Source of the DNA: a virus | DNA: 28,928 nt | IMG/VR virus record: IMGVR_UViG_3300009182_000240 | Span: 1-28,928 of that record | Direction: 5' to 3' (one strand) | Shown here: one piece after another, positions 7,095-14,231 of the stretch | Position numbering within the stretch: the first letter of the stretch is position 1 | How the letters are laid out: each line of letters starts with the position of its first letter | Notes under the pieces: generated by a model | What the model saw: the letters and a program-made list of their open reading frames with translations, nothing else | Databases searched by the model: none | What the model was told of the DNA's origin: nothing | Translations under genes and position numbers: made by a program

Positions 7095-10001
7095 TTAAGA
7101 TAGTCTCACCGGAGACTCGTATCCTGCTGACTTTGTATTGCCCCTAATTGCTTGTAAATCGTTTTCAATGCTGGACAAATACGACATAACTTGTGCTATT
7201 ACTTCTGGAGTAATTGCTGAATTACCATTCAACATGTTTGTTAATCCATTGTTCTGTTGTGGTGAGCCTGCTACTCCATCTGTTGATATTTGTGGTATTG
7301 ATAAACCATCTAAACTTGGTAAATCAATGTTGCTCATTTCAATCAGCACATCTTTGAACTTTTCTAACGCATCTAAATCCAAGGCTTTTAGATTATCATT
7401 AATTAGGCCAATGCCTGTGCCAAAATTCATCATTCCTTGGCCAACTAAACTTATTTTATCAGCAACTGGTACCAACTCTAAAATACGATCAATTGGACTC
7501 TTGGCGCCAAATAAACTCATCAACCCTGTTATAATGCTACCTGCTGTGGCCACTGCCATGCCTGCGGCAAATACCACAGCTCCTGCTCCAATGGCAGCTA
7601 AGCCTGCGCCTACTGCAATCAAGTTTACACCGTCTATATCACCAATCTTTTTCAATGCTTCAGCAAATACATCTGCGGCTTGAGCAGCTACCCAAGCGCC
7701 TGCCCCAAATATTGCAAGTGCGCCACCTAATAAAGCAATAGCTAAAGAACCGGCTGCAATGACAGGTAAGAAGCCGCCCATTACGCCGGCGGCAACTGCA
7801 AACACACCCAATGCAACTGCACCTTTGGCAATACCTTCCCAATTTAAATCATTGAATGTTTGGAAACCCTTGCCTGCGACCCACATTGCAGCACCAAGTG
7901 CAGCGATGGCAAGTGCGCCCATTAATATGCTTCCGGTCATGCCACCTAACAATTCAGCGGCTACTCCAAGTATTGCAATTGCTCCAGCGCCTTTGATTAG
8001 ACTGTCCCAGTTAACATCGTTAAACATTTTAAATCCAAAAGCTGATATAGCAACGGCTGCACCTAATATTACAATGGCTGCAGCGCCTTTGATAATACCA
8101 GTGGTTGCTTCACCTACTAGTTTAGCCATACCAATCAAGCCGCCTAAGGCCAATGTGCCTTTGGCTAAACTGGTCCATTCTACTTCGTTGAATGTTTTTA
8201 AACCCACTGCTGTCAATGCCAATGCAGACCCCAATAATGCCAATGTTCCTGCACCTTTGACAGTTTTACTTTCTCCCAGCTTACCCAGCATTTCGCCAAA
8301 GCCTTCCATGCCTTTGCCAGCGGCACCACTTAACTTGTCCATTACACCACTAGCGGCTCCACCCCCAGCACCCCCACCCATTTTGCCAGAAATCCAACCG
8401 CCTGCTTTGCCCAGGCTACCACCAATCATACTGCCAATTTTGCCTAGGCCACCACTCATCAATCCGCCAATACCACCAGCAACAACCAATGCACCCAAAC
8501 TGCCTACTAGTGTAGCAATACCAATGCTGAGTCCAAGAACAACACTTCTTAAACTTTCAAGTGCCGCTGTCAAATTATTCATTGACTTGATGTTGTCTGT
8601 TTCTGATGTACGTGGTGTTTCTTTGTTGTCATCTTTATTACCTTGAGCCATGTCCTTTTCAAACTTGCCCAAGGCCGCACCCAAGGCGGCATATTCAGGA
8701 GCAGTGGTAGCGTATTGAGATCTTTCATCTCTAATACGTTGCATTTCACCGCTCATGCCTCTTAGATTTTTATTGATAGCATCAACGTTGTTACCGCCTT
8801 CTCCGCCTTTTTGTACGGCTTCGTTAAGCATTTCCAATGCTTGCATGTTGGCTGGGTTTGACACGTTTGCGGCCGCTTGGCCCATTTCTCCACGACTCAG
8901 TGCCAATGCAATTCTTGAAATCTTTTCAGGATCACTTTCAATACCCATTTTTGCAATCAATGGAGCCAGCTGTTGAGCTCCTGTGTTGCCTTCTAAACTG
9001 GCGTATGTACCAGCTTGGGTTTTTCTAAAAGCCTCCATTGCCGCAAGAACTTCTTTGGCGCTCATACCAAAGGCATTGCTTAATTTACGTGTGTTATCCA
9101 GTGTATCAGCATACTGCCTTACCAGTCGTTGCTGTGCATCTTGTTCATTCTTTGCACCCAACATTGCAGACTGTGCCAGCTGTCCTTGAAGTTTTGCACG
9201 GTCTTCATCGCTAAGTCCCATTGAGGCGGCTGCGTTGCTGGCCCGATCAACACTTTTAACCAAGTCAGTGCCCAATGATTTACGCAGTGTTGAGTTCAGA
9301 TAAAAACTGCCATACTTCAAGCCACGACTCAAATTACTTAGATTCTCTGCGGCTTCTTGGCTGTTGCTGCCAAACGCTTTGAATCCACCTTGACTTTCTT
9401 CAATGACTTTGATAAACGATTTACCTACACCGCTCATCAATTTCATTTGTGTTACTGATCCAACGCTGAACTTGCTTAGGTCAGCAAACGCACCTACGTC
9501 TGCAGCATTTTCAGCAAACATTTGTAGATTACCCAGCATGTAACCAATGCCGGCTGCAACACCACCAGCTACTCGACCAAATGCTGTGCCAGTGTATTGT
9601 AAATTAGTACCTAGACTACTGAATGCACTGCTTAAATTTGCATTTTCGCCTATCAGTGTTCGACCAAAGGTCTTGAAAGATTTATTAATATCTTCCTGTG
9701 CATCCAATGCATCTTGCTGTTCTTTTGTTAAGTCCTTTTGTGCTTTGACTGCTTCTTTGGATGCTTTGGTTTCTGCATCAGTTTGCACACGTTGAGCTTT
9801 GATTGACTTGGTAGATTTATCAGTTTCAAGGCGATTTTCTTTTTGTGCCTTTTGTTCAGGCGTTGTTGCTTTGGCCCCAGGTACAGGACTACCTTTGGTG
9901 GCACCTTGGCCACCACGGCCAACAGAATCCGACAAGGATGCTAGTTTTCTATAAAACTTGTCTAACGATGCGTCAAACTCTCTTTGGTCAAACTCTGCCA
10001 T
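7095..10001 (-). CDS. Candidate tail tape-measure protein
   Basis: A 968-residue protein. Residues 1-110 are polar and coiled-coil-like. A helical region follows to about 480, then a Gly/Ala-rich hydrophobic half (480-830). That half holds a tandem repeat with an exact 56-residue period: TFNEVEW (603), MFNDVNW (659) and TFNDLNW (715), each followed by a KG/small-hydrophobic helix pair; a degenerate fourth copy begins near 778. Long helical proteins with hydrophobic Gly/Ala repeats are typical of tape measures, which set tail length and are ejected with the DNA. No close match to T4 gp29 was recognised. The divergent gp26/gp51 pair (chaperone-like) supports the call. A structural or internal virion protein is the alternative. 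AAGGA lies some distance before ATG 10001. Confidence 0.65.
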   Translation of the reverse strand: MAEFDQREFDASLDKFYRKLASLSDSVGRGGQGATKGSPVPGAKATTPEQKAQKENRLETDKSTKSIKAQRVQTDAETKASKEAVKAQKDLTKEQQDALDAQEDINKSFKTFGRTLIGENANLSSAFSSLGTNLQYTGTAFGRVAGGVAAGIGYMLGNLQMFAENAADVGAFADLSKFSVGSVTQMKLMSGVGKSFIKVIEESQGGFKAFGSNSQEAAENLSNLSRGLKYGSFYLNSTLRKSLGTDLVKSVDRASNAAASMGLSDEDRAKLQGQLAQSAMLGAKNEQDAQQRLVRQYADTLDNTRKLSNAFGMSAKEVLAAMEAFRKTQAGTYASLEGNTGAQQLAPLIAKMGIESDPEKISRIALALSRGEMGQAAANVSNPANMQALEMLNEAVQKGGEGGNNVDAINKNLRGMSGEMQRIRDERSQYATTAPEYAALGAALGKFEKDMAQGNKDDNKETPRTSETDNIKSMNNLTAALESLRSVVLGLSIGIATLVGSLGALVVAGGIGGLMSGGLGKIGSMIGGSLGKAGGWISGKMGGGAGGGAASGVMDKLSGAAGKGMEGFGEMLGKLGESKTVKGAGTLALLGSALALTAVGLKTFNEVEWTSLAKGTLALGGLIGMAKLVGEATTGIIKGAAAIVILGAAVAISAFGFKMFNDVNWDSLIKGAGAIAILGVAAELLGGMTGSILMGALAIAALGAAMWVAGKGFQTFNDLNWEGIAKGAVALGVFAVAAGVMGGFLPVIAAGSLAIALLGGALAIFGAGAWVAAQAADVFAEALKKIGDIDGVNLIAVGAGLAAIGAGAVVFAAGMAVATAGSIITGLMSLFGAKSPIDRILELVPVADKISLVGQGMMNFGTGIGLINDNLKALDLDALEKFKDVLIEMSNIDLPSLDGLSIPQISTDGVAGSPQQNNGLTNMLNGNSAITPEVIAQVMSYLSSIENDLQAIRGNTKSAGYESPVRLS
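7668..8195 (-). repeat. Tandem 56-residue repeats inside the tape-measure candidate
   Basis: Three protein repeats starting at residues 603, 659 and 715, each opening with (T/M)FN(E/D)(V/L)(E/N)W and continuing with a KG-rich hydrophobic helix. A fourth, weaker unit begins near residue 778 with VFAEALKKIG. The DNA period is 168 bases. Confidence 0.75.
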
Positions 10002-10037
10002 TTGGTAAAATACGGTCCTTTAGCCATTAAAACGCCA

Positions 10038-10045
10038 CATAAATA
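10038..10045 (+). promoter_or_regulatory. Late-type promoter for the gp26-gp51 pair
   Basis: CATAAATA matches T4 late TATAAATA in 7 of 8 positions and lies 52 bases before the gp26 ATG. It faces away from the GGTAAATA element at 10067-10082, making a divergent late promoter pair. Confidence 0.55.
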
Positions 10046-10066
10046 CAATTATGATATAGGTTCTAT

Positions 10067-10082
10067 TACACCTATTTACCGC
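10067..10082 (-). promoter_or_regulatory. Extended late promoter for the tape-measure/capsid block
   Basis: On the minus strand the sequence is GCGGTAAATAGGTGTA, sharing the 14-base core GGTAAATAGGTGTA with the element in front of gp25. It would start transcription about 60 bases before ATG 10001 and could drive the whole head block. Confidence 0.65.
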
Positions 10083-10096
10083 AAAGGATTAACTAC

Positions 10097-10990
10097 ATGG
10101 ATAACTCAAACCCACTAAAACAGCCAATTAAGCAGCCGGCAACAAACCCATTGGCTCAATATTACCGAAAGCCCGGCACTTATATTGAACTGCCCAGTGG
10201 AGGTCGTTTTTACAAGCTGGCACCAAAGCTCAGCGATACCAATGAATTGGCAGTTTACCCAATGACAGCCAAAGACGAACTTGCTCTTAAAAACCCAGAT
10301 GCGCTGTTAAACGGCGAAGCACTAAAGCAAGTTATTGGTTCTGTATGTCCTGATATTCGTGACGTGAGTGAAATTCCAGCTCCAGACATTGATGCTATCT
10401 TGGTTGCCATGCGTATGACCAGTTATGGTGATGATATGGAAATTGATGTCAATCACGGATGTGAAGAAAGTGGTGGTAAATCACAAAGAGTCACAGTTGG
10501 TTTGGGCAGTGTGTTGTCAACACTGAAAGTAATTCCAGAATCATTGGGCACTGTAACATTGGCCAATGGAGTTGTTGTCCAACTGCGTCCATACACATTA
10601 GAAGCACAAAGTCGGTTGCTTCGTGTACAGTTCAACACCATGCGTCAATTGCAAGGTGCTGAGGCCAATGAAAATTCTACCATTGAACAAAAAGCAGACA
10701 TTGCCAATAAAGGTTATGATCAGCTGGTTGTACTGAGCCAGGATATTCTAGCACAAAGTATCATTTCAGTTACACTGCCAGACGGAGTTGAAGTAACAAA
10801 CTTTGCACACATCCATGAGTGGGTTAAAAACTTAGATCGTGCCAGCAATGAAAGACTAGACGAAGAAATCAAAGCATTTGCAAAGTTTGGTATTACTCGC
10901 ACACTTGAAGTAGAGTGTGATCATTGTAAGACAAAATTTACAACAGACATGCTGTTTGATCCTACAAGTTTTTTCAACGTAGGCTCTTGA
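10097..10990 (+). CDS. gp26: gp26-type baseplate hub / tail assembly chaperone-like protein
   Basis: A 297-residue member of the T4 baseplate (gp26) family. The N-terminal signature is visible: YIELPSGGRFYK (29-40), VYPMTAKDELALKNPDALLNG (53-73), VIGSVCPDI and MTSYGDDMEIDVNHGCEE (107-124). The last part has CDHC (274-277), a possible metal site. In T4 gp26 is assigned to the central hub, yet its family architecture resembles tail assembly chaperones of other phages. T4 gp26 is shorter (208). AAGGA sits 8 bases before ATG 10097. The last codons include a perfect slippery heptamer, and the stop overlaps the start of gp51, so part of the product may be a gp26-gp51 fusion. Confidence 0.87.
   Translation: MDNSNPLKQPIKQPATNPLAQYYRKPGTYIELPSGGRFYKLAPKLSDTNELAVYPMTAKDELALKNPDALLNGEALKQVIGSVCPDIRDVSEIPAPDIDAILVAMRMTSYGDDMEIDVNHGCEESGGKSQRVTVGLGSVLSTLKVIPESLGTVTLANGVVVQLRPYTLEAQSRLLRVQFNTMRQLQGAEANENSTIEQKADIANKGYDQLVVLSQDILAQSIISVTLPDGVEVTNFAHIHEWVKNLDRASNERLDEEIKAFAKFGITRTLEVECDHCKTKFTTDMLFDPTSFFNVGS
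10969..10975 (+). promoter_or_regulatory. Putative -1 ribosomal frameshift site (T_TTT_TTC)
   Basis: In the gp26 frame the codons read AGT TTT TTC, giving the classic X_XXY_YYZ heptamer at codons 292-293. The -1 frame is closed by a TGA just upstream and is open from there into gp51, so the heptamer lies in the narrow window where slipping gives a fusion. A GCTCT/AGAGC stem can start 7 bases downstream. The fusion would have about 370 residues. Confidence 0.55.
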
Positions 10991-11208
10991 ATCTAGGACT
11001 TGATAGAGCAAAGATTCGACGCTTTATCGAGGGCATTGAAAACGAATCAAGAGCCGTAATCAAAGAAGTTTCTATGTTGAGTGTTTGGGGTAATATCAGC
11101 CCATCTGAAATATGGAACATGACTTACCAGGAACGAGTAGTACTAAGTGAAGTTATCAAAGAGCACACAGATACCATGTACGGCAAAAAGGGTATTGCTC
11201 GTCGTTGA
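10987..11208 (+). CDS. gp51: gp51-like baseplate hub assembly protein
   Basis: Up to 73 residues if initiated at TTG 10987, whose bases overlap the gp26 stop as TTGA. The next ATG would remove 28 conserved-looking residues. The sequence is helical and charged: LGLDRAKIRRFIEGIENESRAVIKEV, then NISPSEIWNMTYQERVVLSEVIKEHTDTMYGKKG. In T4-type phages a small gene 51 product acts catalytically in hub assembly, and position after gp26 fits. The absence of an ATG and of a clear ribosome site supports expression by coupling or by the -1 frameshift. It ends just before the long non-coding region. Confidence 0.68.
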   Translation: MNLGLDRAKIRRFIEGIENESRAVIKEVSMLSVWGNISPSEIWNMTYQERVVLSEVIKEHTDTMYGKKGIARR

Positions 11209-11832
11209 TGTTCATTTGTAAAGTATATTGGTAGAGCGAATACTTCGCTCTTGAATTTCGTATCGCTTCGCTCAACTCATTCACTTTACTGTAAACCTAT
11301 TTTTTTAGATTTAACACGATTTTATATGATTGTAGTTAGGTTTCTTACTAAATGAACTACATATTGATTACTTGACCTGATGCTTCAGTCACACTTAGCC
11401 GTTTTACCGGCTAAGATTAACACTTGACCCGAAGTCCAATGCCACATTCAACTAAAGCAACTATTTCTAGCTAAGGCGGTCACGCTGTACCTTTTTACGC
11501 TTATCTTATTATGACGCTACTGTATCAACCTAATTGAAATAACTGATACTGTATGTAGGATGTAATTGTCAACAGAGCCTACTCTTTTTGGTAGTACGAT
11601 ACTTGCACCAATTCTTTTCATACCATGAATTGCGTCCTGTGAAGGATAGTGGTGCCGAGTCTCCGCTACTGCATCGGAAGTTCCTTCCCCTGCGCCACCC
11701 TAGGGCCAGGTTTTATGGGTGCAAAATAACTGGCTGCACAAGCCTATCAGTAGTAAATGAGTCTGGGGGAGTTTGCGGTTTACGCAGAGAGTATAAGGAT
11801 TTATCTGTTTGACAGATGAGTTAACGATGTAG
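11209..11832. ncRNA. Candidate large structured non-coding RNA region
   Basis: A 624-base gap between convergent genes in an otherwise tightly packed genome; no credible gene is seen on either strand. It is rich in hairpins: 11233-11251 (8 bp), 11331-11337/11355-11361 (7 bp), 11373-11391 (7 bp, one bulge), 11394-11415 (8 bp), 11522-11527/11544-11549, 11555-11559/11578-11582, 11605-11610/11650-11655 (6 bp, enclosing GTCCT-GTGA-AGGAT with a GNRA loop on the plus strand), 11676-11688, 11705-11734 and 11803-11817. Two nested long-range helices enclose nearly everything: AACTCAT 11274-11280 with ATGAGTT 11816-11822, and GTAAACC 11291-11297 with GGTTTAC 11777-11783. Size and phage context recall the giant GOLLD and ROOL RNA classes, but no class-specific motif was recognised. 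Strand is uncertain; the GNRA loop favours plus. Confidence 0.5.
11233..11251 (+). terminator. Hairpin after gp51
   Basis: A perfect 8-bp stem AGAGCGAA/TTCGCTCT with a 3-base loop, 25 bases after the gp51 stop. There is no long T-run, so it may be a weak terminator or the first hairpin of the structured region. A second copy of CTTCGCTC follows about 15 bases later and could pair with the same arm. Confidence 0.45.
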
Positions 11833-12258
11833 TTAAAGTTTATCTTTGATATGGTTTTTATGTACTTTGAGTGAGATAATGCCGTTGTAGTAGTCTACGG
11901 ATTCTAATACTTTTCTATCAAATTGTTCTTTCGCTTCAATATACGAGCATACTGCTTTTGCATTGCAATAATGCAGTATCTCTCTTTTAAATTTATCTGT
12001 GCCTAGTTGAGCTATGTCTGCCAAAAGTTCTACGCTTGAGCCATAATATATTTGCCAATCCGAATCAATTTTGCCTCGGATCTTCTTTTTCTTCTTGGTG
12101 CCGTTTTTTAACTTTACAGTCTTGTATGTGGTTTTACTAAACTTTGCCAGTTTCTTCCCCACATACTTTCGGTTGTTGGTCAGGTTTGTTATAAGATACA
12201 CAAACCCAACACAATCTTCAGGTAACGTTTCTACAACAGCATCGTTGTAAAACCACAT
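11833..12258 (-). CDS. GIY-YIG-type (Seg-like) endonuclease
   Basis: 141 residues. GFVYLITNLTNNRKYVGKK (18-36) supplies the degenerate GIY...YIG pair (FVY and YVG). DWQIYYGSS, FKREILHYC (Arg of the active site) and YIEAKEQF (likely catalytic Glu) follow in the order of the GIY-YIG nuclease fold, and the end YNGIISLKVHKNHI is typical of small free-standing T4-type phage endonucleases. A basic insert TVKLKNGTKKKKKIRGK separates the motifs. Such proteins can be homing endonucleases or resident genome nucleases; no intron is evident. The start overlaps the stop of the preceding gene as TAATG. It is the last gene of the early-type operon and borders the structured region. Confidence 0.82.
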   Translation of the reverse strand: MWFYNDAVVETLPEDCVGFVYLITNLTNNRKYVGKKLAKFSKTTYKTVKLKNGTKKKKKIRGKIDSDWQIYYGSSVELLADIAQLGTDKFKREILHYCNAKAVCSYIEAKEQFDRKVLESVDYYNGIISLKVHKNHIKDKL

Positions 12259-12446
12259 TACTTGGGTGCAGACAAAGCTTCTTTCTCGGCAGTAATCTCT
12301 TTACGGCGTTCTTTGATAGCTTTGCTCATTTCCTGTAGTGCTTTACGAGCACGAGCGGCTGCGGCCTTAACACCTTTGCCTGCAAATTTTTCGTTTTCAG
12401 CCTTGTACGCTTCAAACTGTTCTAATAAAATTTCATGATTTGTCAT
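12258..12446 (-). CDS. Small basic helical (histone-H1-like) protein
   Basis: 62 residues: MTNHEILLEQFEAYKAENEKFAGKG, then VKAAAARARKALQEMSKAIKERRKEITAEKE. The Lys/Ala/Arg-rich helix resembles short Hc1/H1-like nucleoid proteins and small proteins widespread in T4-type phages. AAAGGA lies 7 bases upstream of ATG 12446. The stop overlaps the start of the endonuclease gene. DNA binding is inferred from composition only. Confidence 0.7.
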   Translation of the reverse strand: MTNHEILLEQFEAYKAENEKFAGKGVKAAAARARKALQEMSKAIKERRKEITAEKEALSAPK

Positions 12447-12455
12447 AATGTTCCT

Positions 12456-14231
12456 TTAATTTTCAATAACCTGTGTATCCGCTTCCAGCATAGTGAATCC
12501 ATTTTCTTTAACTACCATGAGCACATTGTTGACTCTACTTGCTAGTTCATCTCTATGAGAGATTAAGAAAATATTACGATTCATCTCACGTCCCATGGAC
12601 TTTAACACTGACATAGAGTGTTCGATACCCACACTATCCATACCAGAGTCAACCAGTTCGTCGATAAACATCAAGTTCATTGGCTCTGTGAAACTCTCAT
12701 ACACATCCCTAAAACTCCAGCTCAATGCTAGAATTAAACGATTTCGTTCGCCTCGACTTAGATTATCAAAATCAAAACTTTGTCCTAATTGGCTAATGTC
12801 TACTTCCAAATCACTTTTAAATGTAACCTGATGTGGCAGTTGCAACTTGTCCAAATAGTAACTCAATCTATAATTCAAATATGCCAAGTTTTGTTCAATA
12901 ATTCGCTTTCGCACAAATGAGTCCTTGCTGGTCAACAACTTTAACAAAAACTCTTGGTGTTCGAGCAGTTTACTTACTCTGTTAATTTCATCCCAGCTGA
13001 CCAGAGCTAGTGCGGTATTACGCATGGCTTCAATTTGTTCTTGATAAGGATCTTCTTCTTGAGCCTTTAAATCAAGTTGCTTACGGATGTTTTCCAAGTT
13101 GTTCTTATGTGCGGCCGCATCAGCTACATCCTGATATTTGGTTTTAGGACGATCACCTAGTAGGCCAATGCTTCGAACAGCCATGTCTGCTTGAGCCAAA
13201 TAACTATGCTCTTCCTTTAGTGCATTAACTGTTAGATCCACAGCAGCTTGTGCATCAGCGGCCATTTGGTCATGCCGTTCATCATGCACATCTTGTCCAC
13301 AACTGGGACATTGGTGAGCTTTAATAGAAGCCAGGCTCTTTTGTGCAAGACTCAATGCATCTTGCAGTTTCTTTACATTGCTTTGTCTAGTGGCCAGTTC
13401 TTTGTTGGCTAACTTTAGACGGTTTTCATTTTCTTTGTAAAGAGCTACAGCACGATGAGATTCCAATTCTGCTTCAATGTCAGTATTTTCTAATTCTGTG
13501 ATAGCTGCCATAAAGGATGCTACATCAGAATCTTTCTTGGTAGACCAAACACGACTACGGCGCTCTAAATCATCAATACTGGTTTGAACACGAGCATTGC
13601 TTTCTTGCAAGGCCTTGATGCGTGATTCCTCATCCTTGATATCGTCTTTGCTTTTCTTAATGTGTTCGCGAAGTATTTCAGCCTTTTCACTTAACTGAGT
13701 AATGCCCAACAGTTCTTCAATGATGTCACGTTGCTCGCCACTCTTGAGACTCAAAAAAGGCTGTGTATAAGTGTTCAGTGCTACAAGGTGTTTGAACATT
13801 TCAGCACTCATACCAATCACATGCTCAATTGCTTTTTGTGTTTCGCGATTCTCACCTTGACCCTCATCAGTGCCAGATTCGTTTACTTCTTGATCGTCAA
13901 CTAAAAAACGCAACAGGTTAGGTTTACGACCACGTTCAATAGTGTACCGGTTACCATTCTTTTCAAATTCCACTGTGACCAACATGTTCTTGGCGTTGGT
14001 TTTATTGATCAAGTTTTCCTTACGGATATTTGTAAGTGCATTGCCGTAGATGGCATAGCTGAGTGCATTGACCATTGTAGTTTTACCTACACCGTTACGA
14101 GCACCATCACCGCCCAAGTCCAAGTTGTTACCCAGCACAAGAGTCAAGCCATGTTGATTCATACGAAGAGCCTGGGTCACATTGCCCACGCTCATAAAGT
14201 TTTTAATTGTTAAATTGTTAAACTTGATCAA
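12456..14231 (-). CDS. gp46: Recombination exonuclease ATPase subunit (SbcC/Rad50-like)
   Basis: With gp47 it forms the Mre11-Rad50-type complex that resects DNA ends for recombination-dependent replication and helps host DNA breakdown. The 591 residues (T4: 560) show Walker A GARNGVGKTT (43-52), a Q-loop-type segment near 155-160, coiled coils either side of a zinc hook CPSC (308-311), the ABC signature LSRGERNRL (491-499), Walker B NLMFIDE (519-525) and the switch His559 in LISHRDE. All motifs are intact, so it should be active. The start overlaps the gp47 stop as ATGA, giving tight coupling and balanced subunits. Confidence 0.97.
   Translation of the reverse strand: MIKFNNLTIKNFMSVGNVTQALRMNQHGLTLVLGNNLDLGGDGARNGVGKTTMVNALSYAIYGNALTNIRKENLINKTNAKNMLVTVEFEKNGNRYTIERGRKPNLLRFLVDDQEVNESGTDEGQGENRETQKAIEHVIGMSAEMFKHLVALNTYTQPFLSLKSGEQRDIIEELLGITQLSEKAEILREHIKKSKDDIKDEESRIKALQESNARVQTSIDDLERRSRVWSTKKDSDVASFMAAITELENTDIEAELESHRAVALYKENENRLKLANKELATRQSNVKKLQDALSLAQKSLASIKAHQCPSCGQDVHDERHDQMAADAQAAVDLTVNALKEEHSYLAQADMAVRSIGLLGDRPKTKYQDVADAAAHKNNLENIRKQLDLKAQEEDPYQEQIEAMRNTALALVSWDEINRVSKLLEHQEFLLKLLTSKDSFVRKRIIEQNLAYLNYRLSYYLDKLQLPHQVTFKSDLEVDISQLGQSFDFDNLSRGERNRLILALSWSFRDVYESFTEPMNLMFIDELVDSGMDSVGIEHSMSVLKSMGREMNRNIFLISHRDELASRVNNVLMVVKENGFTMLEADTQVIEN

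Noticed and set aside
7759-8646. 295-residue plus-strand open frame opposite the tape-measure gene
   Set aside because: Pro/Ala/Ser-rich mirror of the Gly/Ala-rich coding strand; antisense shadow.
11461-11472. Minus-strand AGCTAGAAATAG, identical to 12 bases of the artificial Cas9 guide scaffold loop
   Set aside because: That loop is a laboratory design. There is no repeat/anti-repeat, no CRISPR array and no cas gene, so this is a chance GAAA-capped 3-bp hairpin.
11571-11580. Minus-strand TTGACA inside the structured region as a promoter
   Set aside because: The -35 hexamer near 11566-11571 is perfect, but no -10 better than 3-4 of 6 is seen at 16-18 bases; too weak to list.
11588-11812. 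74-residue plus-strand open frame in the long gap
   Set aside because: No recognisable motif, no ribosome site, unusual composition with several Cys/Arg, and it lies over strong RNA hairpins; more likely chance in a structured RNA.
11209-11832. tmRNA, tRNA or self-splicing intron in the gap
   Set aside because: No GGTTCGANTCC-type T arm, no CCA-ended acceptor stem, no tag-like reading frame, no group I P/Q/R/S core or group II domain V was found, and no gene is interrupted.
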